This document shows positions 8,618 to 18,725 of a stretch of 64,000 nucleotides of DNA, one piece after another. The stretch comes from Nocardia asteroides (lineage in GTDB: Bacteria > Actinomycetota > Actinomycetes > Mycobacteriales > Mycobacteriaceae), in NCBI RefSeq assembly GCF_021183625.1, contig NZ_CP089214.1:6200001-6264000 (forward strand), in the 5' to 3' direction. The position numbers were made by a program, and so were the translations under genes. The notes under the pieces are model-generated. The model made no database searches, was not told where the DNA came from, and worked only from the letters and a program-made list of their open reading frames with translations. How positions within the stretch are numbered: position 1 is the stretch's first letter; each line of letters opens with the position of its first letter.

Positions 8618-9824
8618 AGCGTCACCGGCAGCGAGACGATCCCGCGATGGATCAGACTCGGCCGATACCGCACCGCGTCGGTGGCGAGCGCGAGCGCGGG
8701 CGCCCGATCGAGCAGCGCCCCGATCGCCGCCTCCGCCTCGATCCGCGCCAGCGGCGCACCGACGCAGTAGTGGATCCCGAGGCTGAAGCCGAGATGCCGC
8801 CGCGCGGGCCGGTTCCCGGCATACCGGGTGATGTCGAAGCGATCCGCCGCCGGATATACCCGGTCGTCCCGGCTCGCCGACGCGGTGAGCACGACGACGC
8901 CGTCCCCGCGCCGGAACTCGTGCCCGCCGACCACGGTGTCCCGCAGCGCGACCCGGATGGTGAACTGCGTCGGCGCGTCGTAGCGCAGCATCTCCTCCAG
9001 CGCGGGCCCGATCAGCTCCCGGTTCGCCCGCAGCAGCCGCAGCTGGTCCGGGTTGCGGAGCAGCGCGAGCATGCCGTTGCCGATCAGGTTGATCGAGGTC
9101 TCCATCCCGGCGACCAGGGTGAGCAGCGCGATGCCGATCACCTCCGGCTCGGTGAGCGCGCCGTCGCCGACCGCGGCGATCAGCGTGCCGAGCAGGTCGT
9201 CGCCGGGGTTCCCGGCCCGCTGCGCCACGACCCGCGCGAAGTACCCCATGCACTCCAGCGCCGCCGCGCCGCGCGCCGCCACATCGGCGTCGCCGAGCAT
9301 CGAGTCCGGGTCGGTGCCGCGGGCGATCGCCAGCTGCCAGGCCCGGAAGAGCGCGCCGTCGGCCGGGTCGGCGCCGAGCAGCCGGACCGGGACCATGGCC
9401 ACCGCGAGCGGCACGGCCAGGTCGTTCAGGATGTCGAGCTCGCCGCGGTCGAGCGCCGCGTCGACCAGCGCACCGACGACCTGCCCCGCCACCGGCGCGA
9501 GGCTCGCCATGACCCGGGGGGTGAAGCCCCTCGCCACCAGCTTGTGGTAGCGGCTGTGCTCGGGCGGGTCCATCCGGACGAAGGAGCCGGGGATGGCGGC
9601 GGTGGTGTCCCGGAACGGGCTGATGCCCGCGGCGTAGCCGTGGCCCCAGTCGTTCCCGGTGAGGATGGCGGCGCACTCCTCGTACCGGGTGACCAGGGTG
9701 ACCGGGACGTCGCCGAAGGCGAAGGGGAGCAGCGCGGCGGCGTCCCGCGCCCGGCGGTAGGCCGGGTACGGGTCGGCGCGTTCGCTCGGCTCGAAGGCGT
9801 CGAAGGTGATCTCGTCGGCGGCGG

Positions 9825-9828
<4 letters not shown>
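8614..9828 (-). CDS. Cytochrome P450 (cluster A, middle)
   Basis: A 404-aa P450 with FVRMDPPEHSR, I-helix AGMETS (240-245, Glu-Thr replaced by Glu-Thr-Ser order but retaining the acid/alcohol pair), ExxR as EMLR, and heme loop FSLGIHYCVGAP with Cys355. GTG start and TGA stop of the upstream P450 overlap as GTGA, and its own stop overlaps the FAD enzyme start the same way. The two are therefore translated in a coupled chain. The substrate is presumed to be the acyl chain or its derivative made by the divergent operon. Confidence 0.9.
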
Positions 9829-11063
<1,235 letters not shown>

Positions 11064-11269
11064 CGGTGACTCCCGAATGCGGAGAACAAATTCGGTGCAA
11101 TCGTCGCGAACTCATGAGCCGGGGTACGGTGGTGATCGGCCGCTTCTATCGCTCCATAGCCGAACTCCGTTATCGCGCAGCGTGATCGGGCGATCGGCCC
11201 TGTTTATCGAACACTGTAGTTCACGGTGCATTCGCGGTGCCGTCACACTGCGCTGGTGTCGTTGCCCGC
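11064..11269. promoter_or_regulatory. Divergent promoter region of cluster A
   Basis: A 206-bp gap between divergent operons, clearly lower in GC than its flanks (for example the stretches around 11090 and 11200-11220). Short inverted pieces such as GAAC...GTTC near 11210-11223 are visible, but I see no convincing -35/-10 pair or long operator. It is called regulatory on position. Confidence 0.5.
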
Positions 11270-12907
11270 ATGCATTCCGCGGAAACACTTCCCGGCAGGC
11301 TTGCCGAAATCGCGGCCGCGTTTCCCGCGGTGCCTGCGACTTTCTGGTCGGTCTCGGAGACCGTTGACTACGCCGAGCTGCACCGCCGCTCGGGTGTGCT
11401 GGCCGCCGCGCTGGTCAGGCACGGCGTCGCCCGCGGCGAGCCGGTCGGCATCCTGTGCCCGAACGCGCCGGAATTCCTGGTCGCGCTGTTCGCCGCCGCG
11501 GCCGCGGGCGGCGCCGCGACCCCGCTGCCGCTGCCCGCCGGGGCGAAACAGACCGCCGCCTTCCCCCAGCGGATCTCCGCGATCACCGCTGCCGCCGGAA
11601 TGCGCACCGTCCTGGTCTCGCACCGCTTCGCCGCGATGGTGCCCGCGCTCGCCGGTGATTCCACCGTGAGTTTTCTCGATATCGGCGAAATGACGGCCGA
11701 CGACCACAGCGCGGAAACGCTGCTGCCCGCGATCGGCGCCGACGACCTCGCCGTCGTGCAATTCACCTCGGGCAGCACCGCGACCCCGAAGGGCGTCCGG
11801 CTCACGCACCGGAACGTGCTGAGCGGGCTGGCCGCCATTCGTACCGGAATCGCGCTGGATCTGGCCGACCGCGGCGGATTCTGGCTGCCGCTCTTCCACG
11901 ACATGGGGCTGTTCGGCACCCTGTCGGCGATCCTGCGCGGCATCCAGGCGCACGTGTGGTCGCCGCTCGCCTTCGTGAAGGACCCGGCGCGCTGGCTGGC
12001 CCAGTTCGCCGAGTCCGGCAGCACCATCACCGCCATGCCGAACTTCGGCTACGAGGCGCTGCTCGCCGCGGTCCCGCCCGCGGAGGTGACCGGGTACGAC
12101 CTGAGCCGCTGGCGGATCGCCTTCAACGGCTCCGAGCCGATCTCCTACGAGGTGGTGGACGCCTTTCGCAAGCGTTTCGCGCCCGCCGGTTTCGGCGACG
12201 CCGCGATGTTCGGCGTGTACGGCATGGCCGAGGCGACGCTGGCCGTCGCCTTCCCGCCGCTCGGCCGCGCCCCGCGCTTCGAGTGGGTGGACCGCACCTG
12301 GCTCGCCGACGACGCGGTGGCGCTCCCGGTGGCGCCGGAGCTGCCGAGCGCGCGGGCGGTGGCCGGGGTCGGCGCCCCGGTGGACGGCATGCGGCTGCGC
12401 GTGGTCGACCTGGAAGGCGCCGACCTGCCGGACGGCGGGGTCGGCGAGATCCTGATCCGGGGCGGCTCGGTCACCGACGGCTACCTGACCGCCGACCCGG
12501 CGAGCGTGGCCGGGCTCTTCGCCGACGGCTGGCTGCGCACCGGCGATCTCGGCTACCTGCGCGCCGGCGAGCTCTTCGTCACCGGCCGCTGCAAGGACAT
12601 GATCACCGTGCGCGGCGTCAACTACTACGCGCAGGACGTCGAGGCCACGGTGCGCGGCCTGCCCGGGCTGTACCGGGGCCGCTGCACGGCCGCCGCCGAG
12701 CCGGACGCCGACGTCATCACGCTGATCGCGGAGACCGAGCTGACCGGCAGCGCCGCCGACCGGCTCGCCGAGCGGATCCGGGCGGCCACCGGCGAGGAGC
12801 TCGGGCTCACCGCGGTCGAGGTGCACCTGGTCGCGCCGCGCAGCATCCCGCGGACCAGCAGCGGCAAGTTGCAGCGCCAGGCCGCCCGCCGGCTCGTCGG
12901 ACAGTAA
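11270..12907 (+). CDS. Fatty acyl-AMP ligase-like adenylating enzyme (cluster A)
   Basis: A 545-aa ANL-superfamily enzyme. The P-loop A3 is FTSGSTATPKG (166-176); FHDMGLFG, FNGSEPI and YGMAEATLA follow as in fatty acyl-AMP ligases (FAAL), and the hinge/C-terminal motifs TGDLGY and SSGKLQR (Lys near 536) are present. FAALs activate free fatty acids as adenylates and pass them to an acyl carrier protein, which fits the carrier-protein gene 1.3 kb downstream. ATG at 11270 (MHSAETLPGRL) is preferred over GTG at 11237 because alignment-like sequence begins there; the ribosome site is weak. First gene of a rightward operon. Confidence 0.85.
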   Translation: MHSAETLPGRLAEIAAAFPAVPATFWSVSETVDYAELHRRSGVLAAALVRHGVARGEPVGILCPNAPEFLVALFAAAAAGGAATPLPLPAGAKQTAAFPQRISAITAAAGMRTVLVSHRFAAMVPALAGDSTVSFLDIGEMTADDHSAETLLPAIGADDLAVVQFTSGSTATPKGVRLTHRNVLSGLAAIRTGIALDLADRGGFWLPLFHDMGLFGTLSAILRGIQAHVWSPLAFVKDPARWLAQFAESGSTITAMPNFGYEALLAAVPPAEVTGYDLSRWRIAFNGSEPISYEVVDAFRKRFAPAGFGDAAMFGVYGMAEATLAVAFPPLGRAPRFEWVDRTWLADDAVALPVAPELPSARAVAGVGAPVDGMRLRVVDLEGADLPDGGVGEILIRGGSVTDGYLTADPASVAGLFADGWLRTGDLGYLRAGELFVTGRCKDMITVRGVNYYAQDVEATVRGLPGLYRGRCTAAAEPDADVITLIAETELTGSAADRLAERIRAATGEELGLTAVEVHLVAPRSIPRTSSGKLQRQAARRLVGQ

Positions 12908-12931
12908 CCACCCAAGGGAATCGGAGCACCC

Positions 12932-13720
12932 GTGCACAGCTACGACGTCTTCCGCCACTACGAGCGCCTGCACTGGCGCCTCGCCGACCTCGACCTCGGC
13001 GCCGTCGACCTGGACCTGGTCGAGCCCGAGTACGTGACCCTGGCCAAGAGCGCGACCATGGGCGAGTCCAATGTCATCGCGGCCGTGCACGGCTTCATGA
13101 ACGAGTTCGTCGACGACTACGACTTCTCGACCTTCGCCGTGGTCTGGGGCTTCCAGGAGGTGCAGCACCACTACGCCTTCCGGGCCTGGCTGGACGCGGT
13201 GGGCGAGGCGGTCGACGCCGAGGCGGTCGACTCCATGCGCGAGCCCTACGCGCCGGGCACCACGCCGTCGGCGACGCTCGCCACCAACATCATCTCCGAG
13301 CTCACGGTGAACCACATCTACCGCGCGGTCGCGGCGTGGGTGCGGGAGCCGGTGCTGAAGGGGCTGCTGCTCAGCGCGAGCCGGGACGAGGCCGGGCACG
13401 CCCGCGAGTTCATCCACTACACCACCGAGCGGCTGCGGAAGAAGCCCGCGGAGCTGCCTTCGGTGCTGGAGACGCTCTACGTCTACAGCTCGGAGGCGAA
13501 GATCAAGCACCCGGTCAGCACCTTCAAGGCGGGCATCAGCGAGCTCGGCGAGCACGAGACCATCGACACCGGCTTCGACCTGTTCCTGGAGCAGGTGGCC
13601 GCCGAGGGCGAGCTGGACGTGCTGCACGACAAGATCCGCCGCACCTTCGGGAACATGACCGGGCTGGATCTCTCCAGCAACGCGCGGGTGCGCCGCGCGC
13701 TCGCCGACGTGATCGCCTGA
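12932..13720 (+). CDS. Soluble ferritin-fold diiron oxygenase/desaturase (cluster A)
   Basis: A 262-aa helical protein carrying a complete four-Glu/two-His diiron signature: Glu45, Glu76-x-x-His79, Glu123, Glu153-x-x-His156 (in FQEVQHH and RDEAGH). This matches the R2/acyl-ACP desaturase superfamily. It is shorter than classical acyl-ACP desaturases, so it could desaturate, hydroxylate or N-oxygenate; the operon (AMP ligase, carrier protein) favours acyl-carrier-bound fatty acid as substrate. GTG at 12932 is preceded by an AAGGGAAT...GGAG region. Confidence 0.75.
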   Translation: MHSYDVFRHYERLHWRLADLDLGAVDLDLVEPEYVTLAKSATMGESNVIAAVHGFMNEFVDDYDFSTFAVVWGFQEVQHHYAFRAWLDAVGEAVDAEAVDSMREPYAPGTTPSATLATNIISELTVNHIYRAVAAWVREPVLKGLLLSASRDEAGHAREFIHYTTERLRKKPAELPSVLETLYVYSSEAKIKHPVSTFKAGISELGEHETIDTGFDLFLEQVAAEGELDVLHDKIRRTFGNMTGLDLSSNARVRRALADVIA

Positions 13721-13722
13721 TC

Positions 13723-14226
13723 GTGGCAGGCAGCGTGCGGGTCCCGTGGTCGGTGATCCCGGACTACCACTGCTTCGGCTGCTCCCCGCACAACCCGGGC
13801 GGGCTGCGGCTGCGCTTCACCCCGGACCCGGAGGGGCTGCGCACCGACTTCCGGCTCGGCCGCGCCTTCGAGTCGTACCCCGGCGTGGTGCACGGCGGCA
13901 TGATCGGGGTGATCGCGGACGAGCTGATGGGCAACCTCATCGTGCTCGCCAGGCGGCAGCCTGCCTTCACCGTCAGCCAGCGCACCCGCTTCCTCACCCC
14001 GCTGCTGATCGACCGCGACTACCACTGCGTCGCCTCGCTCGCCGAGACCGCGTCCGGCCCGATCCGGGCATCGGCCGAGGTGCGGGACGCCGACGGCGCG
14101 GTCTGCGCCACCTCGACCGCCGCCTACCAGCCCTTCGAGCTGGCCGCCGTGCGGCACCAGCTCACCCTCGGCGACGACGAGGTCGCCCTGCTCGCCACCG
14201 CCCTCGCGAACGGAGTCCAGCCATGA
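13723..14226 (+). CDS. Hotdog-fold thioesterase (PaaI-like, cluster A)
   Basis: A 167-aa protein with the hotdog signature CFGCSPHNPGGLRLRF followed by VVHGGMIGVIADELMG, the HGG-x-x-x-x-x-D/E active-site helix of PaaI/YbgC-type acyl thioesterases. In this operon it could release the finished chain from the carrier protein or edit misloaded acyl groups. GTG at 13723 lies 2 bp after the diiron gene stop, and its own stop overlaps the carrier-protein start as ATGA. Confidence 0.75.
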   Translation: MAGSVRVPWSVIPDYHCFGCSPHNPGGLRLRFTPDPEGLRTDFRLGRAFESYPGVVHGGMIGVIADELMGNLIVLARRQPAFTVSQRTRFLTPLLIDRDYHCVASLAETASGPIRASAEVRDADGAVCATSTAAYQPFELAAVRHQLTLGDDEVALLATALANGVQP

Positions 14227-14480
14227 CCAGCACCGCCGACATCCTGCGTACCGTCACCGAGATCGCCACCGCCGAGACCGGGATCCCCGGCGCCGACCTG
14301 CGCCCCGACGCCGACCTGCGCGGCATGGAGGGTGTGGACTCGGTGCGGGTGCTGCGCATGGTCGCCAAGATCGAGCGCGCCTTCGACATCGAGATGGAGG
14401 ACGAGGAGGTCTTCGGCCTCTCCAGCCTGAACGACGTCGTCGTAGTGGTGGACCGCGCCCTGCGGGAGGAAGCGGCATGA
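14223..14480 (+). CDS. Stand-alone acyl carrier protein (cluster A)
   Basis: An 85-aa acidic four-helix carrier protein. The phosphopantetheine attachment serine sits in GVDSVRVLRM (about residue 39), a DSV variant of the usual DSL. ATG overlaps the thioesterase stop (ATGA), and its stop overlaps the methyltransferase start (ATGA). It is the expected acceptor for the chain activated by the acyl-AMP ligase, and the platform on which the desaturases, methyltransferase and perhaps P450s act. Confidence 0.85.
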   Translation: MTSTADILRTVTEIATAETGIPGADLRPDADLRGMEGVDSVRVLRMVAKIERAFDIEMEDEEVFGLSSLNDVVVVVDRALREEAA

Positions 14481-14551
14481 GCGAGTCAGGCCCGGAGGCG
14501 GTAGCGGAGCGTAGCCACGGAGGGCCCTCGCTCTTGCCGAATGGACAGAGC
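14477..14551 (+). repeat. 75-bp palindromic repeat, copy A
   Basis: This copy is 71/75 identical to 49456-49530; the first 57 bases are the same. GAGCGAG near the left end and CTCGCTC at base 57 pair, followed inward by GGCCC/GGGCC, so the element can fold as a hairpin with a small bulge. It sits exactly between a carrier-protein stop and the body of a methyltransferase gene, and its 75 bases keep the frame open. Probably a small palindromic interspersed element. Confidence 0.85.
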
Positions 14552-15385
14552 ATGACGGTCACCGCCGACACCAATCAGCACTACGATCTCGATCCGGATA
14601 TCTTCGGGCAGTTCCTGGATCCGCTGCGCAAGTACAGCTCGGCGCTGTACGAGTCGGAGTCCGACACCCTGGAGCAGGCGCAGCGCACCAAGCTGCGGTT
14701 CGTCGCGGACCGGCTCGGGCTCACCGGCGGGGAGCGGCTGCTCGACGTGGGGTGCGGGTGGGGGTCACTGATCCTGTTCATGGCGCAGGAGTTCGGCTGT
14801 ACCACAACGGGGATCAGCCCGGCGCCGCGCCAGCACGGGTACATCGCCGAGCAGGCCGCCGCGCGCGGCGTCGCCGACCGGGTGCACACCCGGGTCGGGC
14901 ACTTCGAGCAGCTCGACCTGCCCGCGAAGAGCTTCGACGCGGTGACGCTGCTCGGCTCGATCGTGCACATGCCCGACCTGGACGCCGTCTTCCGCCGCGC
15001 GAAAACGGTACTGCGCCGCGGTGGTTCGCTCTACGTCTCGGAGAGCTGTTTCCGTAACGCCGCCGCCCGCACTGCCTTCGACACCAAGGCGGGCACCGAG
15101 TTCGTGCGCGCCGACATCTTCGGCTGGGGCGACCTGCGCCCGCTCTCCGAGCTGCTCGCCGCCGCCGAGAACGCCGGCTTCTCGATCACCGCCGTCGACG
15201 ACCTCACCGCGCACTACCACCGCACCATCGAGGACTGGATCGGCAACGTGGACGCGGCCGCCGAGCGCATCGACGCGCACCGCCCCGGCCTCGCCGCCCA
15301 GCTGCGGCACTACCTGGAGATCGCCAACGCCGGGTGGGGCTACACCACCAAGCACTATGCCCTGACCTGCCGGAACGCTCGATGA
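14477..15385 (+). CDS. CFA/mycolic-acid-type SAM methyltransferase (cluster A)
   Basis: A 302-aa class I methyltransferase with motif I LLDVGCGWGSL (glycines at 91-96) and the GCGWG form typical of cyclopropane-fatty-acid synthases and related methyltransferases. Predicted substrate: an unsaturated acyl chain or carboxylate on the pathway. The first 25 residues (MSESGPEAVAERS...) are encoded entirely by the 75-bp repeat that also begins the cluster B methyltransferase. An alternative start is ATG at 14552, just after the repeat. The 14477 start is kept because GGGAGGAAG precedes it and it forms an ATGA overlap with the carrier-protein gene, while no ribosome site precedes 14552. Confidence 0.8.
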   Translation: MSESGPEAVAERSHGGPSLLPNGQSMTVTADTNQHYDLDPDIFGQFLDPLRKYSSALYESESDTLEQAQRTKLRFVADRLGLTGGERLLDVGCGWGSLILFMAQEFGCTTTGISPAPRQHGYIAEQAAARGVADRVHTRVGHFEQLDLPAKSFDAVTLLGSIVHMPDLDAVFRRAKTVLRRGGSLYVSESCFRNAAARTAFDTKAGTEFVRADIFGWGDLRPLSELLAAAENAGFSITAVDDLTAHYHRTIEDWIGNVDAAAERIDAHRPGLAAQLRHYLEIANAGWGYTTKHYALTCRNAR

Positions 15386-16215
15386 CGGCGCTCATCCCGG
15401 TCACCGAGGTGGCGGCGGCGGTGGACGGCTTCCTCGCCGCCTCGCCCGCCGCCCGCGCCTGGGACGTGGAGACCGCCTTCGACTGGGCCCGCGCCGACGC
15501 GGACCGGCTCACCGACGGGCAGCGCTCCGCGGTCCGCTTCGTCACCCTGATCGAGGACCACCTGCCCGGCTACTTCGACGTCTACCACCGGCACTTCCCG
15601 GTGGACGACACCGTCGACCTCGCCACCTTCACGCACAACCGCGAGCTCTACCACTTCACCGTGCGCTGGGCGCTGGAGGAGGACACGCACGCCAGGGCAC
15701 TCGCCCGCTACCAGGACGCCGCGGGGATCGCCGAGCGCGGCGCCCTGCGCGACGAACTCGCGATCGAGGGACGGAAACCCTTCGACCTGCCCTTCGACCA
15801 CCCGGTGCAGTTCTTCGCCTACGCCCTGGTGCAGGAGAAGGCGACGCAGATGTACTACCAGCACCTGCGCGACGTGGTCGACGAGCCGGTGCTGGCCGCC
15901 GTGCTCGGCAGGCTGGCTCGCGACGAGGCGCGGCACTTCAGCTTCATGGCGGATGTGGTGAGCCGCTACCTGCGCGTGCACGGCGACGACGTGGTCGACC
16001 CGCTGCGCGCTGTCATCGCCGATTTCCGCATGCCGCTGGCGGATACGATGCGCGGGTACTGGCGCTGGGCGCTGCAGATCGCCGACGTGGCCTCCTACGA
16101 CCACACCGAGGCGTACGAGCACCTGATCAAGGTGATCGACCGCACGGTGGACGCCAGGACCGATCGGGTGGACGAACTGGCGCGCTTCATCGCCGAATGC
16201 CGCACGGTGGCCTGA
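15382..16215 (+). CDS. Soluble acyl-ACP desaturase (DesA-like, cluster A)
   Basis: A 277-aa diiron acyl-[acyl-carrier-protein] desaturase. Ligands are in place: Glu58 (TLIEDHLP), Glu100-x-x-His103 (ALEEDTH), Glu152 (VQEKAT) and Glu182-x-x-His185 (RDEARH). This is the plant stearoyl-ACP/mycobacterial DesA family, which removes two hydrogens from a carrier-bound chain using O2 and reduced ferredoxin. ATG overlaps the methyltransferase stop (ATGA), so it is the last coupled gene of the operon; a strong terminator follows. Confidence 0.85.
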   Translation: MTALIPVTEVAAAVDGFLAASPAARAWDVETAFDWARADADRLTDGQRSAVRFVTLIEDHLPGYFDVYHRHFPVDDTVDLATFTHNRELYHFTVRWALEEDTHARALARYQDAAGIAERGALRDELAIEGRKPFDLPFDHPVQFFAYALVQEKATQMYYQHLRDVVDEPVLAAVLGRLARDEARHFSFMADVVSRYLRVHGDDVVDPLRAVIADFRMPLADTMRGYWRWALQIADVASYDHTEAYEHLIKVIDRTVDARTDRVDELARFIAECRTVA

Positions 16216-16223
16216 TCTCACAA

Positions 16224-16262
16224 GCCGACGGCCCCTGCCCTCGCCGGGCAGGGGCCGTCGGC
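16224..16262. terminator. Strong hairpin terminator
   Basis: A perfect 17-bp GC-rich stem (left arm begins GCCGACGG, right arm ends CCGTCGGC) with a 5-base loop TCGCC, placed between the convergent ends of the desaturase and the PaaI thioesterase genes. It likely ends transcription from both sides. Confidence 0.85.
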
Positions 16263-16269
16263 GTGGGGG

Positions 16270-16737
16270 CTACCCCTCCGGCTGCAGGACCAGGATGGTG
16301 GTGCTGCCGTGCGCGATCAGCTTGCCCGCGGCATCGGTGATCCTGCCCTCCGCGGTCGCGGTGCGGCGCCCGAGGTGCACGGCGTTCGCCTCGCAGGTGA
16401 GCCGGGACCCGTCCAGCGTCACCGAGCGGATGAAGTTCAGCTTGAGTTCCAGCGTGGTGTAGGCGACGCCGTCGCCGAGTTTGGTGAAGACCGCGCTGCC
16501 CATGGCGGTGTCCATGAGCGTGGCGAGCACGCCGCCGTGCACCGTGAACATGGCGTTGATGGTGGCCGGGTTCGGGTCCAGGTAGTAGCGGGTGTACCCC
16601 TCGCCCGCCGTCTCCAGCCGGATGCCGAGCGACGCGCCGACGCCGAGATTCTCGGTCAGCCCCCGCTCGAAGATCGTGGTCAACTCGTGCACGCGCTTGC
16701 CGACGGTCTCACCGGCGTGGGTATCGGTGCTGGTCAT
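16270..16737 (-). CDS. PaaI-family hotdog thioesterase
   Basis: A 155-aa hotdog protein with FTVHGGVLATLMDTAMGSAV, the HGG...D active-site segment of PaaI/YdiI acyl-CoA thioesterases, and a conserved core TTLELKLNFIRSV. It would hydrolyse acyl- or aryl-CoA thioesters in the cytoplasm. ATG at 16737 has AAGGAAGAGG directly upstream; a start 10 codons earlier is possible but less supported. It follows the TetR gene by 110 bp in the same direction. Confidence 0.85.
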   Translation of the reverse strand: MTSTDTHAGETVGKRVHELTTIFERGLTENLGVGASLGIRLETAGEGYTRYYLDPNPATINAMFTVHGGVLATLMDTAMGSAVFTKLGDGVAYTTLELKLNFIRSVTLDGSRLTCEANAVHLGRRTATAEGRITDAAGKLIAHGSTTILVLQPEG

Positions 16738-16846
16738 GGCCTCTTCCTTCGTCGCGGACGATGCCACCCCATTCGACCAGCGGCGGGTGAACCGCGGGCA
16801 CCGCGGAGCCGCTGCATTCCCGCTTTCGATCGGCCGATAGGCGGGT

Positions 16847-17374
16847 TCAGGGCGCGGTGATCCCCGCCGCCTGCCGCAGCTGCGCCAGGAACTCCGCCCG
16901 GTCGTCCCCGCCGACCAGGTAGTGCGCGACCGCCACCCGGACCAGCGTGCCCGCGACGACGCGCGGATCGCCCTGCGTCACAGCCGGTTCGAGCAGCCGC
17001 CGCATGATCGGGATGACCCGTTCCAGCTGGACGAGCACGTAGTCCGGCTCGATGTCGACCACGCGGCTCAGCGAGTACGACCCCTGGTGCTCGACCATGT
17101 AGCGCAGCACCGCGTCCAGCCGGGCATGCCCTTCCAGCCCGTCGGTGACGGCGCGCAGCCCGGCCTCGATGTTTGCCGTCTCGTAGGCGCCGAAGGCGGC
17201 GAGCAGCTCGGCCTTGGAGGCGAAGAAGCGGTACAGCGTCGGGCGCGAGACCTTGGCCTGCACGGCGACCTCGGAGAGGCTCAGCTTGCCGTGGCCCTTG
17301 CGGGCGAGCACCTCGAAGGTTGCCCGGAGGATGCGGGTACGGGTGCCGTGGTCGGCGGAGGAAATCGAGGGCAC
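16847..17374 (-). CDS. TetR-family repressor
   Basis: A 175-aa regulator with an N-terminal TetR helix-turn-helix: FEVLARKGHGKLSLSEVAVQ...VSRPTLYRFFASKAELLAAF. The GTG start at 17374 overlaps the edge of a nested palindrome. The divergent neighbour is a P450, so this repressor probably controls that gene and itself. Ligand unknown. Confidence 0.85.
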   Translation of the reverse strand: MPSISSADHGTRTRILRATFEVLARKGHGKLSLSEVAVQAKVSRPTLYRFFASKAELLAAFGAYETANIEAGLRAVTDGLEGHARLDAVLRYMVEHQGSYSLSRVVDIEPDYVLVQLERVIPIMRRLLEPAVTQGDPRVVAGTLVRVAVAHYLVGGDDRAEFLAQLRQAAGITAP

Positions 17375-17375
17375 T

Positions 17376-17408
17376 TTACAACCTTTACGGATTCTGTAAG
17401 AAGTGTAA
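17376..17408. promoter_or_regulatory. Probable TetR operator
   Basis: A nested dyad centred at 17392: TTACA (17376-17380) pairs with TGTAA (17404-17408), and TTTAC (17384-17388) pairs, with one mismatch, with GTAAG (17396-17400). It is AT-richer than its surroundings and lies between the divergent TetR and P450 genes. Confidence 0.55.
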
Positions 17409-17442
17409 TCCTGGCGACGGCCGGATAGACAAGAGGTATGCC

Positions 17443-18663
17443 ATGAATCACTCGCTCGTTGCCGACGACGCCATCGATTTCGATCCCTTCTCCGCCGAAT
17501 TCCACGACGACCCGCAGGCCGTCTATCGCCGGCTGCGCGACGACGCGCCGGTCTATCACAGTGCCCGCTACGGCTTCTGGGCGCTCTCCCGCTACGCCGA
17601 CGTGGTCCCGGGGATGAAGGACTTCGGCACCTTCTCCTCCGGCCGCGGGGTCACCCTGGAGCAGGTGCTCGCCCCGGAGCCGCCGGAGCAGCGGATTCCC
17701 ATGATCATCATGATGGACCCGCCGGAGCACACCCGGATGCGCAAGCTGGTCAGCGCGGTCTTCACGCCGCGCGCCATCACCGGACTCGAGCCCATGATCC
17801 GGGAGACCGTGCGCGCCTTCGCCGAGCGGTTGCGCGGGGATTCCTTCGACGTGGTCGCCGACTACTCCAACCTCTTCCCGATCGAGGTGATCACCACCAT
17901 GCTCGGGGTGCCGCCGGAGGACCGCCAGCAGCTGCGGCAGTGGCTGGCGATCCCGCTGGAGCGCGCGCCGGGGCAGCTGGGGATGAGCGAAGCGGGGCGG
18001 GCGGCGGCGCAGGCCAGCACCGGGTACTACGCCGCGCTGATCGCCGAGCGCAGGGCCCGGCCGCTCGACGACATGATCAGCCGGCTGATCGAGGTCGAGG
18101 TGGATCGCGAGGACGGCGCCGCCACCCGGCTCACCGACCGCGAGATCCTCGGCTTCATCTCGCTGCTCGCCGGGGCGGGCGCGGAGACCGTCGCCAAGCT
18201 GCTCGGCAGCGCGGCGGTGCTCTTCGGCGCGCACCCCGAGCAGTGGCGGGCGCTGCGCGCGGACCGCTCGCTGCTGGCCGGCGCGTTCGAGGAGGTGCTG
18301 CGGTACGAGGGGCCGGTGCAGTACGACGTGCGCTACACGCTGCGCGACGTCGAGCTGCACGGCCGCACGATCCCGGCGCACAGCCCCGTATTGATGCTGC
18401 TGGCCGCGGCGACGCGGGACCCGCGCTCGATCCCGGAGGCCGAGCGCTTCGACATCACCCGCGCGTTCAGCGGCAACAACCTCGGCTTCGGCTACGGCAT
18501 CCACCGCTGCCTCGGCGCCGCGCTGGCCCGGCTGGAGGGGCGGATCGGGCTGGACGCCATGCTCGACGCCATGCCGGAATTCACCGTCGACCCGAGTGGT
18601 CTGCGCCGGTCGCGGGAGACCAGCGTCGCCGGCTGGACGCACGTTCCGGTTCGGCTGGGGTAG
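17443..18663 (+). CDS. Cytochrome P450 (TetR-linked)
   Basis: A 406-aa P450 with MDPPEHTRMR, I-helix AGAGAETV (243-250), ExxR as EVLR and heme loop FGYGIHRCLGAA with Cys356. The I-helix threonine is replaced by Thr249 one turn along in GAET, still an acid/alcohol pair. It is less like the cluster A P450s. The divergent TetR and shared operator suggest substrate-induced, probably catabolic or detoxifying use. ATG at 17443 is the first in-frame start after the operator. Confidence 0.9.
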   Translation: MNHSLVADDAIDFDPFSAEFHDDPQAVYRRLRDDAPVYHSARYGFWALSRYADVVPGMKDFGTFSSGRGVTLEQVLAPEPPEQRIPMIIMMDPPEHTRMRKLVSAVFTPRAITGLEPMIRETVRAFAERLRGDSFDVVADYSNLFPIEVITTMLGVPPEDRQQLRQWLAIPLERAPGQLGMSEAGRAAAQASTGYYAALIAERRARPLDDMISRLIEVEVDREDGAATRLTDREILGFISLLAGAGAETVAKLLGSAAVLFGAHPEQWRALRADRSLLAGAFEEVLRYEGPVQYDVRYTLRDVELHGRTIPAHSPVLMLLAAATRDPRSIPEAERFDITRAFSGNNLGFGYGIHRCLGAALARLEGRIGLDAMLDAMPEFTVDPSGLRRSRETSVAGWTHVPVRLG

Positions 18664-18725
18664 CGGCGTTTCGGGTGGGGGTGCGCGCGGGCACCCTGGG
18701 GGAGAGCGCGACGGAAGGGGCAGCA

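Noticed and set aside
7262..9676. Possible P450/FAD fusion, since the FAD frame is open far upstream through the P450 gene
   Set aside because: The P450 is coded in another frame with its own stop (GTGA overlap); the upstream part of the FAD frame has no P450 or other motifs.
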